Assembly (NCBI GenBank): GCA_963576785.1
Contig: OY756144.1
Location: 1,488,001-1,552,000 of the forward strand
Reading direction: 5' to 3'
Length of the DNA stretch: 64,000 nucleotides
Origin: Chlorophyllum brunneum
Lineage: Eukaryota > Basidiomycota > Agaricomycetes > Agaricales > Agaricaceae
In this document: positions 25,290-36,105 of the stretch, one piece after another
Layout: each line of letters opens with the position of its first letter
Numbering within the stretch: the stretch's first letter is position 1
Position numbers and translations under genes: made by a program
The notes under the pieces: generated by a model
The model's input: the letters and a program-made list of their open reading frames with translations, nothing else
What the model was told of the DNA's origin: nothing
The model's database searches: none

Positions 25290-25790
25290 TCAATGTCCTG
25301 TCTGCCTAGTATGCGAGCTCATGACAAGCCGTGACGCACGTAGCATTCGCGACAGGACACACATGCTCCGATCAAAGTGAATCCAAACTGTTAGCGCCCT
25401 CTGAAGCGGTAGGTTACAGAAATAACCACGCAAAGTCGGATCTCCGAGGTGCCCGACTCTCTGTTCATGACGACGTTTCTGGGCGGCTATAGACATCATG
25501 CCCTGGAACTTGACTACATATCCCTCCGTCACTGGAATGCTTGCATGGCCTACGTTAACGGTGCCCGTATCACGCATCAATCTCTTATGTCCTACCGCGG
25601 CACCATACTTGCGCTCGCAAAATCTAGTTACGCGTTCCGTTCAGCATCTGGTTCGACCATGATCGGGATCATTTCGGTGTCCAAGAAGTATTCCTTGAGA
25701 GATTCCGCGGTATGAGAACGGGTGACGTAGAGATGTAACAAGATGGGGACCGTTTTATTGTCGACGGCTATTCTCCTGAAATCGGAAACT
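25290..25790 (-). pseudogene. Probable decayed gene with a frameshift, unrecognised
   Basis: Two protein-like segments lie end to end on the minus strand in different frames. The first (about 25780-25640) reads DNKTVPILLHLYVTRSHTAE then SLKEYFLDTEMIPIMVEPDA. It meets a stop near ERNA, and the next frame continues at once as TRFCERKYGAAVGHKRLMRD, GTVNVGHASIPVTEGYVVKF and so on to a TGA at 25290. Neither segment has an obvious family. A one-base frameshift is the simplest reading; a missed intron is possible, but no splice pair I tried kept the frame. Confidence 0.35.
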
Positions 25791-26418
25791 CTCGCCCAGA
25801 TGTGAATTTACAATGCAAGTGTCGGGTATACCATATCCCTACCAGTTCGAGTGACAGGTCAACGTTAGTGCCAGAACGTAGGGAAGAAGAGCTGTGAGTA
25901 CAAGTCTTGTAGTCGGTATCAGTGATAAGTGGTGTCTGTCGAATGGTTCATGGAGAGGATTTGCTACTCTGAGCGCATTTATCGAACTGTTGAGAATATC
26001 ATTGCCAAGAAATGGAGGAGGAATTTTCTAAAGCGCTCAGCGGCTGTTCCCCGCAGCTTTACTGAGGACGGAAGATATCAGTAGGACACATGATAAATCG
26101 GAGATGCAAACCTTTGCGATCCCGTGGGCCATGTAGCTTCCCACGCTAGGTCAGCACGAGTTTCCTTGACTCTCCATCACTAGCCAACCCAAATGACAGA
26201 CCCGGGTACAAATTTTGTGTAATGTGAGTCAATAAGCGAATGTCATTTGAGGGTGAAGCGTATTAGCATAGAGCTCGTGCCCAGAAAATATAAAGGACCC
26301 TGGGATATATCCTTGGTCTGACAAACGAGCTTGTGACGAGCTGTAGACCACGAAAGGCAGAGGTACACACCGTCCCCAAGTGCCCATAGACCATAGACCA
26401 ATCACAAGTCTTGCCGTT

Positions 26419-27596
26419 ATGACGACATTTCTGTTTGTGAGTGGCTCAAAATATCTGAGAAAAGCTTCCGAGGACGTGTTCCACTCGATATCTAGGTTAG
26501 ACATGGCGAATCGACGGACAATACGGTCGGTTGGCAATGTTATATTTTCGAGCGCTCCTACGGGGCATTCTGATACTGCATATAGCGTACACTATGGGCT
26601 GGCTGGAGAGATTCACCACTCACCAATCACGGTAAGCTAGAATGTAATCATGTCAGAGAATCACTTTAGAATTTCTGTCCAGGCATGAGCGTAGGTTGTA
26701 TGCACAAAAGGACTTGTAATCATACTCAAGTCCACTCAAGCAAGCAAGAGCACTCGGCGCTGCATTTCTACCGATACAATTCAGGGCACTTTACTGTTCT
26801 GACCTCAAACGTGCAGTCATGACTGCTAAAGCAATACAAGAAGCGCAAATAACTCCCAACCCTCCGATCCAGCCCTCTACACTCCTACGGGAACAGAATT
26901 ATGGTTCTGGGGAAGGGAAGAGATGGGATAGCCCACGCAGCCCTGGGTTAACCTTAGAAGAACACTTTGAAAAAGGTATCTATCCAGCTCTTCACAAAAG
27001 ATCGGAGCGATTCCCTGGAGGTGAAAGTCTCGACGATTTAGCAGAACGGGCCGAAAAAGCTATCGACGGGTTTCTGATGCCGCACATCCGGGACGAAGGC
27101 GAAGCAGCAGCCAATATCGCCATTGTGAGCCATGGCATCTTTCTCAGTGAACTTATAGTCGCCCTTGTGAAAAGAGGTGACGACTACAAGATGATGGGAA
27201 AAGGCATTCGTGCTGGAGATCTTCGAGGAATGAAGAATACTGGGTGGACCAAGGTGATAGTTGTGAGCCTCTCAACTCATCCGTATACCAGGGGTACCAA
27301 TGTATAATGGCAGAAGTCGGCCTCGGAGGATTCACAAGCCGAGACTAGCGAATCAACGTCTTTCCATGTCCAGGTGACTCAAGTGAACAATTGCGACCAC
27401 ATCCTCTCCTTGGTTCGTGTGTGGGTATTCTAGCAGAGGCAAACTTTGTTAACAGAGTCTATAGAAACGCCAACGAGGCGGGATTGGAAGCTCTGCTTAT
27501 GATCCGCAGCAACAGGGCATACGAGCATTTTTCAAGGAACGCACGGAACGTAGGCGAGTGCATAAGGATCTGGTGGAAGACGCCAGGTCACGATAA
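26419..27596 (+). CDS. Histidine phosphatase superfamily protein (phosphoglycerate mutase-like)
   Basis: Cytosolic phosphatase of the phosphoglycerate mutase/TIGAR type; its substrate is not predictable. Seven exons give 264 residues: 26419-26436, 26496-26525, 26586-26631, 26683-26690, 26741-27262, 27374-27412 and 27465-27596. The catalytic histidine lies in VRHGESTDNT, built by joining exons 1 and 2. LWAGWRDSPLTNHGMSQARALG is built from exons 3-5, and the 8-bp exon 4 supplies most of GMS. Further active-site parts are present: LYCSDLKRA, FPGGESLDDLAERA and the second histidine in IVSHGIF. The C-terminus (IGSSAYDPQQQGIRAFFK) matches fungal relatives. It is convergent with bL35m, with 95 bp between the stops. 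The first in-frame ATG of any length lies at 26819, so a simple ORF search would miss the catalytic N-terminus. Confidence 0.9.
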
Positions 27597-27691
27597 GTGT
27601 CCCATTTTTTGTGTTAGGATTTAAGTCAACTTTAGGATTAATGTTAGTGGATACCATTGATAGTGGAAAGATGCATACTTGTGTGTATACT

Positions 27692-28041
27692 CTAATTGGA
27701 GCCATAGGGTAGCAGTATCTTTTTCAGTTTGTGGGTCTGCGCAGGGTTTGAATAGGCGGTTTGTGAGAGGCGATTCTTGCGAGCAGGAGATTTAGAGACA
27801 GCCAAGTGAGAGTGGTATGCTTTGTCCTGCAGAACAGGTAGATTAATTGTGCGTTTGCGGACTGATAGAAGACACGCACTCGTTTGAAGGAGCTCCCCGA
27901 AGCAAGTGACTTCCACCTCTTCTTCGCTCCCGAGTGCGACTTCATTTTGTAACCTGCCTCTACGACGGAGGTGGTGGAAAAGAGCCGACCTGAACTTAGC
28001 CACGTACGTGGGCCCACAGAGAGAAGGCCGCCGAGGAACAT
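27692..28041 (-). CDS. Mitochondrial large-subunit ribosomal protein bL35m
   Basis: Component of the mitochondrial ribosome. Two exons (27880-28041, 27692-27826) give 98 residues. The N-terminus is a basic, hydroxylated mitochondrial targeting peptide (RTWLSSGRLFSTTSVVEAGY). The bL35 signature follows, KMKSHSGAKKRWK, then SKSPARKNRLSQTAY and the end KLKKILLPYG. The start at 28041 gives a normal-length presequence. It is divergent from UFD2 (174 bp between starts), with an E-box between them. Confidence 0.9.
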
Positions 28042-28093
28042 TGCGGACGGAATTTGCGCCAGAGCTGGATGTCGGAGGTCTCGCGTTCGGTTT

Positions 28094-28103
28094 GGTCACG
28101 TGC
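28094..28103 (-). promoter_or_regulatory. E-box GCACGTGACC in bL35m/UFD2 promoter
   Basis: On the minus strand the ten bases GCACGTGACC match exactly those at 50586-50595 and 63401-63410. It is 53 bp upstream of the bL35m ATG. Confidence 0.5.
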
Positions 28104-28215
28104 AATGCAAGTGGGAACCTGATTAATGAGGTTGTAGGCTCAACAACACGTCCTACAACCGTCATTTATATCCCACTACTTGTCATCTTCTTCCCACTTC
28201 TCTGACCCTTTCATT

Positions 28216-31200
28216 ATGGATGATCGCCAACCCGCTACCCCAACCGCTCAAGACGATGCAGATCGTGTAGGCGTTGAGCTTCCGAGTGCATCAAAGACCT
28301 TCCATACTCATTTTCACGATGTAGATTAGGCTAAAGCGTCTTGCTAAACTACAAGCATCGCTCGCTTCCAAGCCATCCGAATCCTTAAGTAGGCCCGCAT
28401 CCACTACTCCAAGCACAAGCAAAGTGCCTACACCTGTACCCAAGCCGGCTGCACCCCGGCCCCCAGTTGCCCCCTCGCCGATAAAGAGACCATCGCCTGA
28501 TGAACTGCAACAGTCAACGCAACCCGCTACTATCACACCCACTCTCAAACAGAAGGTCTTCTCGAAGTTCGACAATAGTACTTGGGAGAATCAAACCATT
28601 CAGGACATTCTGAACGTGACACTTAGTGTGAGTGACCTTATCCCGGCTGCGTAGAATTTTTTATTAATTCCGTGCTGCAGAAAGATATAGCAGAAGCTAG
28701 CGGGCACGAAATAACGTGGCTTAAAGACCTCCAAAATGAATTAATCTCGGAAGGAATATGTAAGCTCTTCTGTAGATGCTGGACTGTGTCCTGATCCTGC
28801 GCGCAGCTGCAGGAGGTCTGAACATTGACATGATTGACCGTCTACTCATTTCTCGCCTGGAGCTAAATCCTCAGTCAATGAGGTACGCTACAAAGACTCA
28901 AAAAGACTCTCGGTGGGTGTTAACAATCACGTCTCAGCGACGACCTCGAATACCTCCCCGTTCTCGTATCTCTTCCACCCATCACGATCTTTCAGTACCT
29001 TGTAGGGAGTTGGAAGAGGTTGAATGCCGCACGGTCGGCCCTAATCAAGAAAGTAAGTTGGCACCCCGCCTACTATGTCACCCCGAATGTTGAGCGGAGC
29101 GATGTAGAAATACTCCCCCCCGGAAATGCAACAAGCTTTGGGAAAACTTGAGAAGTTGCGCGAACTTCTGATCAGCTATGCAGGCTTGACTCTTCAGGAG
29201 CCCGAGATGTTCCCTCAACCCGAAGGGTTCGCGTGCCATCTTCACTCCGGTGTCAATACGTTACTGATTTGTCACTCAGACGACCCATTGGAGCGCCTGA
29301 GCTCGTAGCTCCACTTCTCTCCCTTTCTGCTCTCTCTGCTCCACTGCTTTCCGGGCCAATTGCCGATCCCTATACCCTTGAAGCCTCAAACATCGAACAA
29401 TTCATCCAAGAGCTCGTGCGAAGGTTTGAAGAAGACGAACTAGAAAGCGTATTCGGGCCTGTCGTCAAAGGACTCTTGTTCCATGAATGTCTGTTCCGTC
29501 CGGAGGGGCTAGCGGGTGGCGACGCAGGGTGGCGCGGGGTTGTGAGCGGGTTGGAGTTGCTGGTGTCTATGAAGAGTGTTGCTAGCATGATCACACGCAT
29601 GGAAGAGTTCAACCCTCCAGAAGCCACCGCGCCCACAATCGAAAAGGTATCCTTAATGGGTCCGTTGTGTCGTCTAGGTGTCTTCGGTAAGGAATGGGTA
29701 AGTCAAGCTGCACTCGTGATTTTGCCGTTGATTCACGTATTTTACAGCCAGCGATCGCTAAGACGTATTTCACCGAATCGGAGAAACGATCGCGTGGTGA
29801 TATTGAATCATCCTTTGCGAGTTTGCGAGGCACTCTAAAGAGTCTGCAGGTATGAAGGGCACACTCTTTCCTCTATTGCACCGCTTTTATACTTCGTCTA
29901 GGCGTCATTGTTCCAGATCTTCAACGGGCTCATTAGGTCATCTACGGATGCCCGCGAAACTGTTCTACAATACTTTGCTCGAGTGATTTCGCTGAACATT
30001 AAACGCGCTGGGACTCACGTTAGTTGCAATTTCTCTTCGGGTGTCGTCCTGGAGCTGATTTAGGAACTCGTGCCAGGTTGATCCTGAAACGGTCGCCTCT
30101 GACAGTTTTATGGTCAATTTACAGAGTGTACTATACAAATTCGCCGACCCCTTCATCGACGCCACGTACTCAAAGGTCTGGTTTCTCGTCCTATCCGCGA
30201 ATCTGTGTTGATTAGCCGACTCTGAAGATGGATAGGATTGATCCGTTGTTTTACATTCACTGTAATCGGATTGACCTGAGTGATGAGACACGAATCAAGG
30301 CCACCAGTGAAGAAGCCGTCGAGTGGGCTGAGGCAAACAAGAACCCTGGAGGTGAAATAACATTGCCTTGGCACATTCAGTTCGTATTGACTTAAACTAA
30401 TTGAATAGCACCCCCGCCCAACTTCATCTCAAACATATTTTACCTTTGCGTTGCCATGAGTCACTATGGCTATCTCAAAACTATAGACACTTTGAAAGAA
30501 TTAACGAGGCACGTTGACGATTCACAAAGGCTACTTGACTCCGTCAGCCAAGATGGCTCGTGGGTTGGGGTAAGACATTTTTAATTTCACTCAAAGTTGG
30601 CGTCGTCCTGAATGTCTCTTCTAGACCCCCCAACAAGCCCGCATGGATTTGGCAATCAGAATGAGAAAGGTAGTTCCATTTAAATACTAAGGCTGAAAAG
30701 AAGTTCAAAGCGTCTTTTAGGCGGAACTGGATAAGTTGCGATCCCATATGTACGCGTTTCACGCGGGACTTTTGGATCCTGAGCTCGTATTTGCTTCGGT
30801 CAACTTCACCACCTTTTTGTCCACGTGGTTAATCCGTCAGGTAGACCCGAAGAGATCTCATCCTAACCCGATTGTGCAGTTGAGTTGTTCCCGACGTCAT
30901 GCCTGACAGTACTGATGCAACCTAATATAGACTGCCCTTGCCAAAGGAGGTGCCCATGGCTTTCCGAGTTCTACCAGAATATGTCATTGAGGATGTTGCC
31001 GATTATATTCTTTTCTCAGTGCAGTGAGCAACCGGTCGTGGACCATTTGAATCGATGCTGACATATTCTCAGATACGCTCCCGAAAAGTGGGAGATGGCC
31101 GGAAGAACAGAGCTCTTGACATTCACTTTGACCTTCCTGACTTCTACTTGGTATATCAAGAACCCGTTTTTGAAATCGAAAATCAACGACGTGACTTGGT

Positions 31201-32640
31201 TTGTTCACTGCCTTCACACAGACCATCTGACTTTTGCTTCATAGATCCTATTTTATGGCACTTGGGGATACGGTCGGGAGCGTCATGGCCTACTTGGACA
31301 CATGCTCAATACCAACCAGTTGGCACTGACCCACCTCATCCCAGCTTTGACGCACTTTTATATTGGTATGTAAACCCGCCGTGATAGTGACAGGAATATT
31401 TACGTCGCTGCAGAGGTGGAACAAACCGGAGCTAGCTCTCAGTTCTATGACAAGTTCAGTGAGTGCCTACCCAACCTCAACAGCGTAGATATCTGACATC
31501 GCATATTCAGATGCCCGCCGTAGTATTGCTCATGTTCTGAAAACCGTCTGGAATAATTCAAATCACCGTGCTGCAGTGATCAGAGAAGCCAAGTAAGCCC
31601 CTCGTTCATTCATCTGGCTTCGGGACCGACACATCTCCCAAGCAACGTTGACAAATTTGTTCGCTTCGTCAATCTCATGATGAACGACGTGACATACCTC
31701 CTCGACGAGTCACTGAACAACATCACCCAAATTCACACCATTCAAAACGAAATGGTTGATAAAAATGCTTGGGCTGCACAACCTCCTCAGCACCGAGAGG
31801 AACGAGAAAACACTCTACGTGGCCTGGAGAGACAAGTCTCTATGTACGCGCGACTTGGAGCAACAACGGTGGACCTTTTAAAGATATTTACCGCAGAGGC
31901 CAAGGCGCCCTTCATGATGCCCGAAATAGTTGACCGACTTGCTGCGATGTTGGACTACAACCTGAATGCACTCGCTGGACCAAAATGCCAAGAACTCAAG
32001 GTTCACAATCCAGAAAAACTGGGATGGGAACCCAGGATCCTGTTGAGGGATATCATCGACATATTCGTGAATTTAGGCACCGAAGAAGAGTTCGTCAGGG
32101 CAGTGGCTAATGATGGACGGAGTTACAGCAAAGAGTTGTTTGAGCGAGCTGCAAGAATTGCTATTAGAAGAACCATCAAGACGGAGACGGAAATAACACC
32201 ATTTACACTACTCATCCGGAAGGTGGAGGAAGCAAAAGCTAACATGGAGGCTGAGGAAGATTTGGGAGAGGTTCCGGACGAATATTTGGGTATGTTGCTG
32301 CAGCGATCCTTGACTCGCGTTGCATCTTACTTTTTTCCCACAGATCCTTTAATGTTTACGCTTATGCGCGATCCAGTTATGCTACCGTCTTCCAGAACCA
32401 TCATTGATCGGGCTACCATCAAATCGCATCTACTTTCTGATACCAAGGATCCGTTCAATCGTGCTCCCTTAATCATCGAGGACGTTATCCCAAGTTCGTC
32501 TTCGCGTCATACTCTGACTGTATATTCTGATCACATATTGTTTAGTGTCTGATTTGAAGGCGCAGATTGATGCATTTTTGATTGAAAGGCGGGACAAGAG
32601 AACAGCAGCGAAAATTGAAATCATGGACACTACTCCTTGA
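28216..32640 (+). CDS. UFD2: Ubiquitin chain elongation factor E4 (U-box ligase) Ufd2
   Basis: Extends ubiquitin chains on Cdc48-bound substrates in the ubiquitin-fusion-degradation and ER-associated degradation routes. About 20 exons; the first seven are 28216-28266, 28325-28627, 28681-28759, 28807-28882, 28938-29052, 29108-29226 and 29280-29697. The N-terminus has the family motif [15 protein letters not shown]. The Ufd2 core runs through [29 protein letters not shown], the long exon [20 protein letters not shown] and [17 protein letters not shown]. The C-terminal U-box is [20 protein letters not shown] then [18 protein letters not shown], followed by [14 protein letters not shown]. The short stretch between exons 1 and 2 resolves to [10 protein letters not shown] only with the GTAGGC donor at 28267. 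Domain order and length are typical. Confidence 0.93.
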
Positions 32641-33387
32641 GTCGGATTGTTTGATCTCATTTTGTTGAGCTTTCTGTCTGTACCACTATCGTCGTACTCG
32701 TACATGCGTGTAGCAAGATGAAAAGACTTTCAAGGCACGGATTGCGATAGAGTAGGCTCGATGAAAATAGTGACTTACCAAAAATGGAAGCTACATTCGG
32801 TCGAAAAGCCATCACCTTGCGTCCCTCGAATATTGGTCATTGATCATGGATCATTAATCATGAACTCCTGCTAGCGCCAATTTCTTTCTCATGGTCTTTC
32901 TGGCATAAAACGTCACCAATATGCAATTGTACAACTTGAACCCTCTCGTGCTATCCTCACTTCTCAGCCTCCCTTTTGTTGCCGTCTCGACACGGGTGAC
33001 CTTGATTTTGACCAGCTAAGCCATATGGGTTTTCAGGAGAGTTGCTCGCATAACCAAACCCTTGTACTTTGTCTCTGTAGTGACTACTGCAAGGGCAGAG
33101 TGACGACGATCAACAAGTTTTCCCGCTGTCGGTGCACCCGGGTGCCAAATAAACGGACACCAGCGAAGAAAGAAAACCTATCACTGGATGGGCGTGCATA
33201 AGGGGTTTCCCGAGTGAGCTCAGACTAGGTTATGGGATTCGAATAAAATTTACGGTCTGGGACACAATGGTTCCTTGGTCTAGCATCACCCTCACCGTTT
33301 GTGCTGAACTCCCCAACTTGCCGCTCCCCTCCATTTCCTCGCCGAACGCGAAGTACTGTCATTTTCCGGGAAATCGAATAATCAGAA
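32641..33387. other. Intergenic spacer
   Basis: 747 bp between UFD2 and the first DUF6534 gene. A GGTGCACCCGGGTGCC near-palindrome lies around 33131-33146. It resembles the leader element of the secreted-protein family in part but lacks its partner motif. Nothing coding seen. Confidence 0.55.
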
Positions 33388-35269
33388 ATGAAGAACCCGG
33401 CAGAGATTGCGTATGTAGTACATTCCCTGGTGCCTTGCCTTTGGTTGACTAGAAGTAGACATGGGCCCATGTTCATTGGGTTCACGTTCAATATCTTCCT
33501 CTTCGGCATGATGTCGACTCAAACTTACCTCTATTACACAAGTTTCCGCAGGTGCGTCCTGCTTATCCTCATGAATATTTTCGAAGTTTTACACGTCTTA
33601 ATCTAGGGACCGGTTGTGGTTGAAGTTATTTGTGAGCTCTTTACGAGGAGTGCTGCGTTGCACTAATTGTCTATCAACAGGTACTCCTTATCTTCATCCT
33701 TGACACCATTAATTCTGTATGCGACTGTGTTTACCTGTACGATTCCCTCATCCTCCACTTTGGTAGGCACAAGGTCACAGTAAGGTGGTGTCCTGGACTA
33801 ATGTTATCCAGGTGACACAGGAGCCCTCGCAACCGCCAACTGGGGTCAGTCGTCTTCCGCCTCCTCCTGCTGCTCAGCTAATTTATATCAAGTCTTTGCC
33901 ACAGGTCTGATTTAAACGCCCCCTAACTGGGATCGATGGCTCATACCGTCTTTCTTTCGGAATAGACCCCGCATTCACCGTAGGTATTTTATGCCCGCGT
34001 TCGAAGGGCAATCTTGGGATTTTCTTTTCTTCGTAGGGAGTGATCGCGGCTCTAGTCCAAATATTTTTTGCATGGCGAGTAGCAGTCTTGACCAAACACT
34101 GGATCCTTTGTGCAATTGTGACTATGGGGGCTCTTACCGGCGGAGGTAATCCAAACTTATCGTTGCTGTCAGATTGTTCCTCTATGATTCTCATTCTCCG
34201 ATCAGTCTGTGGTATTGCTACTGCACTAGAGGTCATTAGAATACCTCATTTCACGCAGTTCCAAACTTTCAAGGTTAGCCATGGACGGGATTTGTGCATA
34301 ATTCCCTGCTGAACGGCTTTCTATAGATCGTGGTCATCATCTGGTTGGTTGCGGCAAGTTTTATGGATGTGCTCATCACTACAACTCTGGTGTGGTACTT
34401 GTAAGTCCCTCCCTGCGTGACGGGCCGTTCATCATTAACTCTGGTGTCAAGGGTGCGTACCAAGTATTCGGTTCATGACATCCTTTCCGACCCTTCGTAG
34501 AAAAGACACAAGACTGGTTTCAAGCATTCAGACCTCATGGTTGATCGTATAATACGGCGTAAGTCAGTGGCTCTATTTAAGGCGATTACTTGTTGATACG
34601 TCTGCAGTCACTGTGCAAACTGGACTCATCACGTCCGTGGTAGCCACCGTCGACCTGATTGTTTTTCTTGCGGATGTGAGTCAATTACTCTATTATTAAT
34701 TTATATCGTCTCAGATTTTCCAGCCTACAGGAACGTAAGTTTTTCGAGTTTTCGCTGAAAGTCCGGCCATTGAAGTAACTCTTCCTAGTCATCTCATCTT
34801 CAATTTCCCGCTCTGCAAATTATACTCAAATTCGTTGATGAGTAGCCTGAACTCTCGCAAAGGCTGGAAGTACTCGAGCTCGTCTGAGCCGGGCGAGCAC
34901 CCGGGTGTGGACACCGACTTCGAGGGGTTGGACGGCGGATCTACTGTCTTCTCTCACGCTCCAAACGAGCAACAGAATCGAGCCAGCAGTATTGCCATTG
35001 GTCCCCGATTTCGGACCGCGTCTCACGGGGTTAAGAAGTTCACTGTGAGTGCCCTTCGCCACAATTCACGACAAACTCATATCATCCGATCATTATAGAC
35101 CGATCTCTTCAACAAGCGATCAAAGCAAAAACCCACGCCCGAAGTTTTCGTTCATGTTGAGTCACACGAGCTACGAGATATTTCGCATCAAGTTCAGCCA
35201 TCACCCCGCACCAACCCTGAGGACACACCTGGAACCAAACATCCTCCGCTCGGATATAGGGACTGGTGA
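33388..35269 (+). CDS. DUF6534-type integral membrane protein A
   Basis: Multi-pass membrane protein of the family that basidiomycete genomes carry in many copies; no molecular function is established. Splicing starts MKNPAEIASRHGPMFIG (33388-33410, 33453-33551) and continues through hydrophobic helices: FTFNIFLFGMMSTQTYLYY, VLLIFILDTINSVCDCVYLY, VIAALVQIFFAWRVAVLT, VVIIWLVAASFMDVLITTTL and SVVATVDLIVFLAD. The terminal family motif is NFPLCKLYSNSLMSSLNSR, with a soluble tail containing VFVHVESHELRD. Two tiny exons (12 and 14 bp, near 33895-33980) encode VFATDPAFT. Gene B, 836 bp downstream, has the same start, exon pattern and tail, so the pair arose by tandem duplication. Confidence 0.85.
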
Positions 35270-36105
35270 TCCAATGGGTGGTAAAATCCCTGTATGTGGG
35301 TTTGACAGGAGGCGATCTTGCAGGAGGGGGGTAGAATATAGCATTTTTACAGGGAGCGATCCGGAGAGCCCAAACAGTACCCCAATTGAAGTAGTCAAGC
35401 AAAGCACGATATCATACGATGTTTATTAGAATGATTTTAAATCATACAAGCCAGTAGTTATTTCAGTGTTATTTGCCTGTGCTGCCTTTCCCGCGGCTTA
35501 TTTATTTCGCCATTATAAACCTCGCAAGAGAGCGTCATTCCACCACCCTAGCATGCAAGGAAGGACAAGGTATGCTTAGCAGAAGAACCCACGATAGGTT
35601 CCGATTGCGGTTGGTGGACGGGACGGCGTCGACTGACGACGTCTAACCTGTTGATAACTGTCACACGTACTGCAGTCTTCGGTACCCTTCGACGACACCA
35701 GTTACCGAGGCGACTGACTCGAGATCTCAACAATTCTCGGTCTTAGGAACACCCCTCAGATTAAGACCCCGAACAGGAAAGGTCTTGGTCAAACCGTACT
35801 TAGCCGCGATGCAGGTGGCTGAGTGGTATACTAGTACATATGCGAGCCGCTGTTCGGCGACGCCACTTGATTCCTCGTCCTCGACGTGTCAACGCTGCTT
35901 TGACATCCGCTACAAATCCATTGCTATTTAGCAACACCCCAACTGGAAACTTGGACTATGGGTTAGATAGACTCGGATGGCTGGTGAGGCCCTAGCTAGC
36001 ATACAAAACCTGCCATTGTAGCTTTTGCATAATGGTGACTGCCTGCCATAACTCCCATTGTCCTCCTCTCGCTTTGAGCTCGTTTCAGACAGGGCATTAT
36101 TCAGA
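35270..36105. other. Spacer between the tandem DUF6534 genes
   Basis: 836 bp, presumably the terminator of gene A and promoter of gene B. No gene recognised. Confidence 0.6.

Larger units (their letters stand above)
24414..26418. other. Gene-poor stretch with coding debris
   Basis: Two kilobases. The first 200 bp are the promoter of copy 4. A probable decayed gene lies at 25290-25790 (listed separately). The rest shows nothing I can name; the last part is the promoter of the histidine phosphatase. Confidence 0.55.

Noticed and set aside
35811..35880. tRNA-like A-box (GGTGGCTGAGTGGTA)
   Set aside because: No matching B-box (GGTTCRANYCC) or cloverleaf follows within 90 bp.
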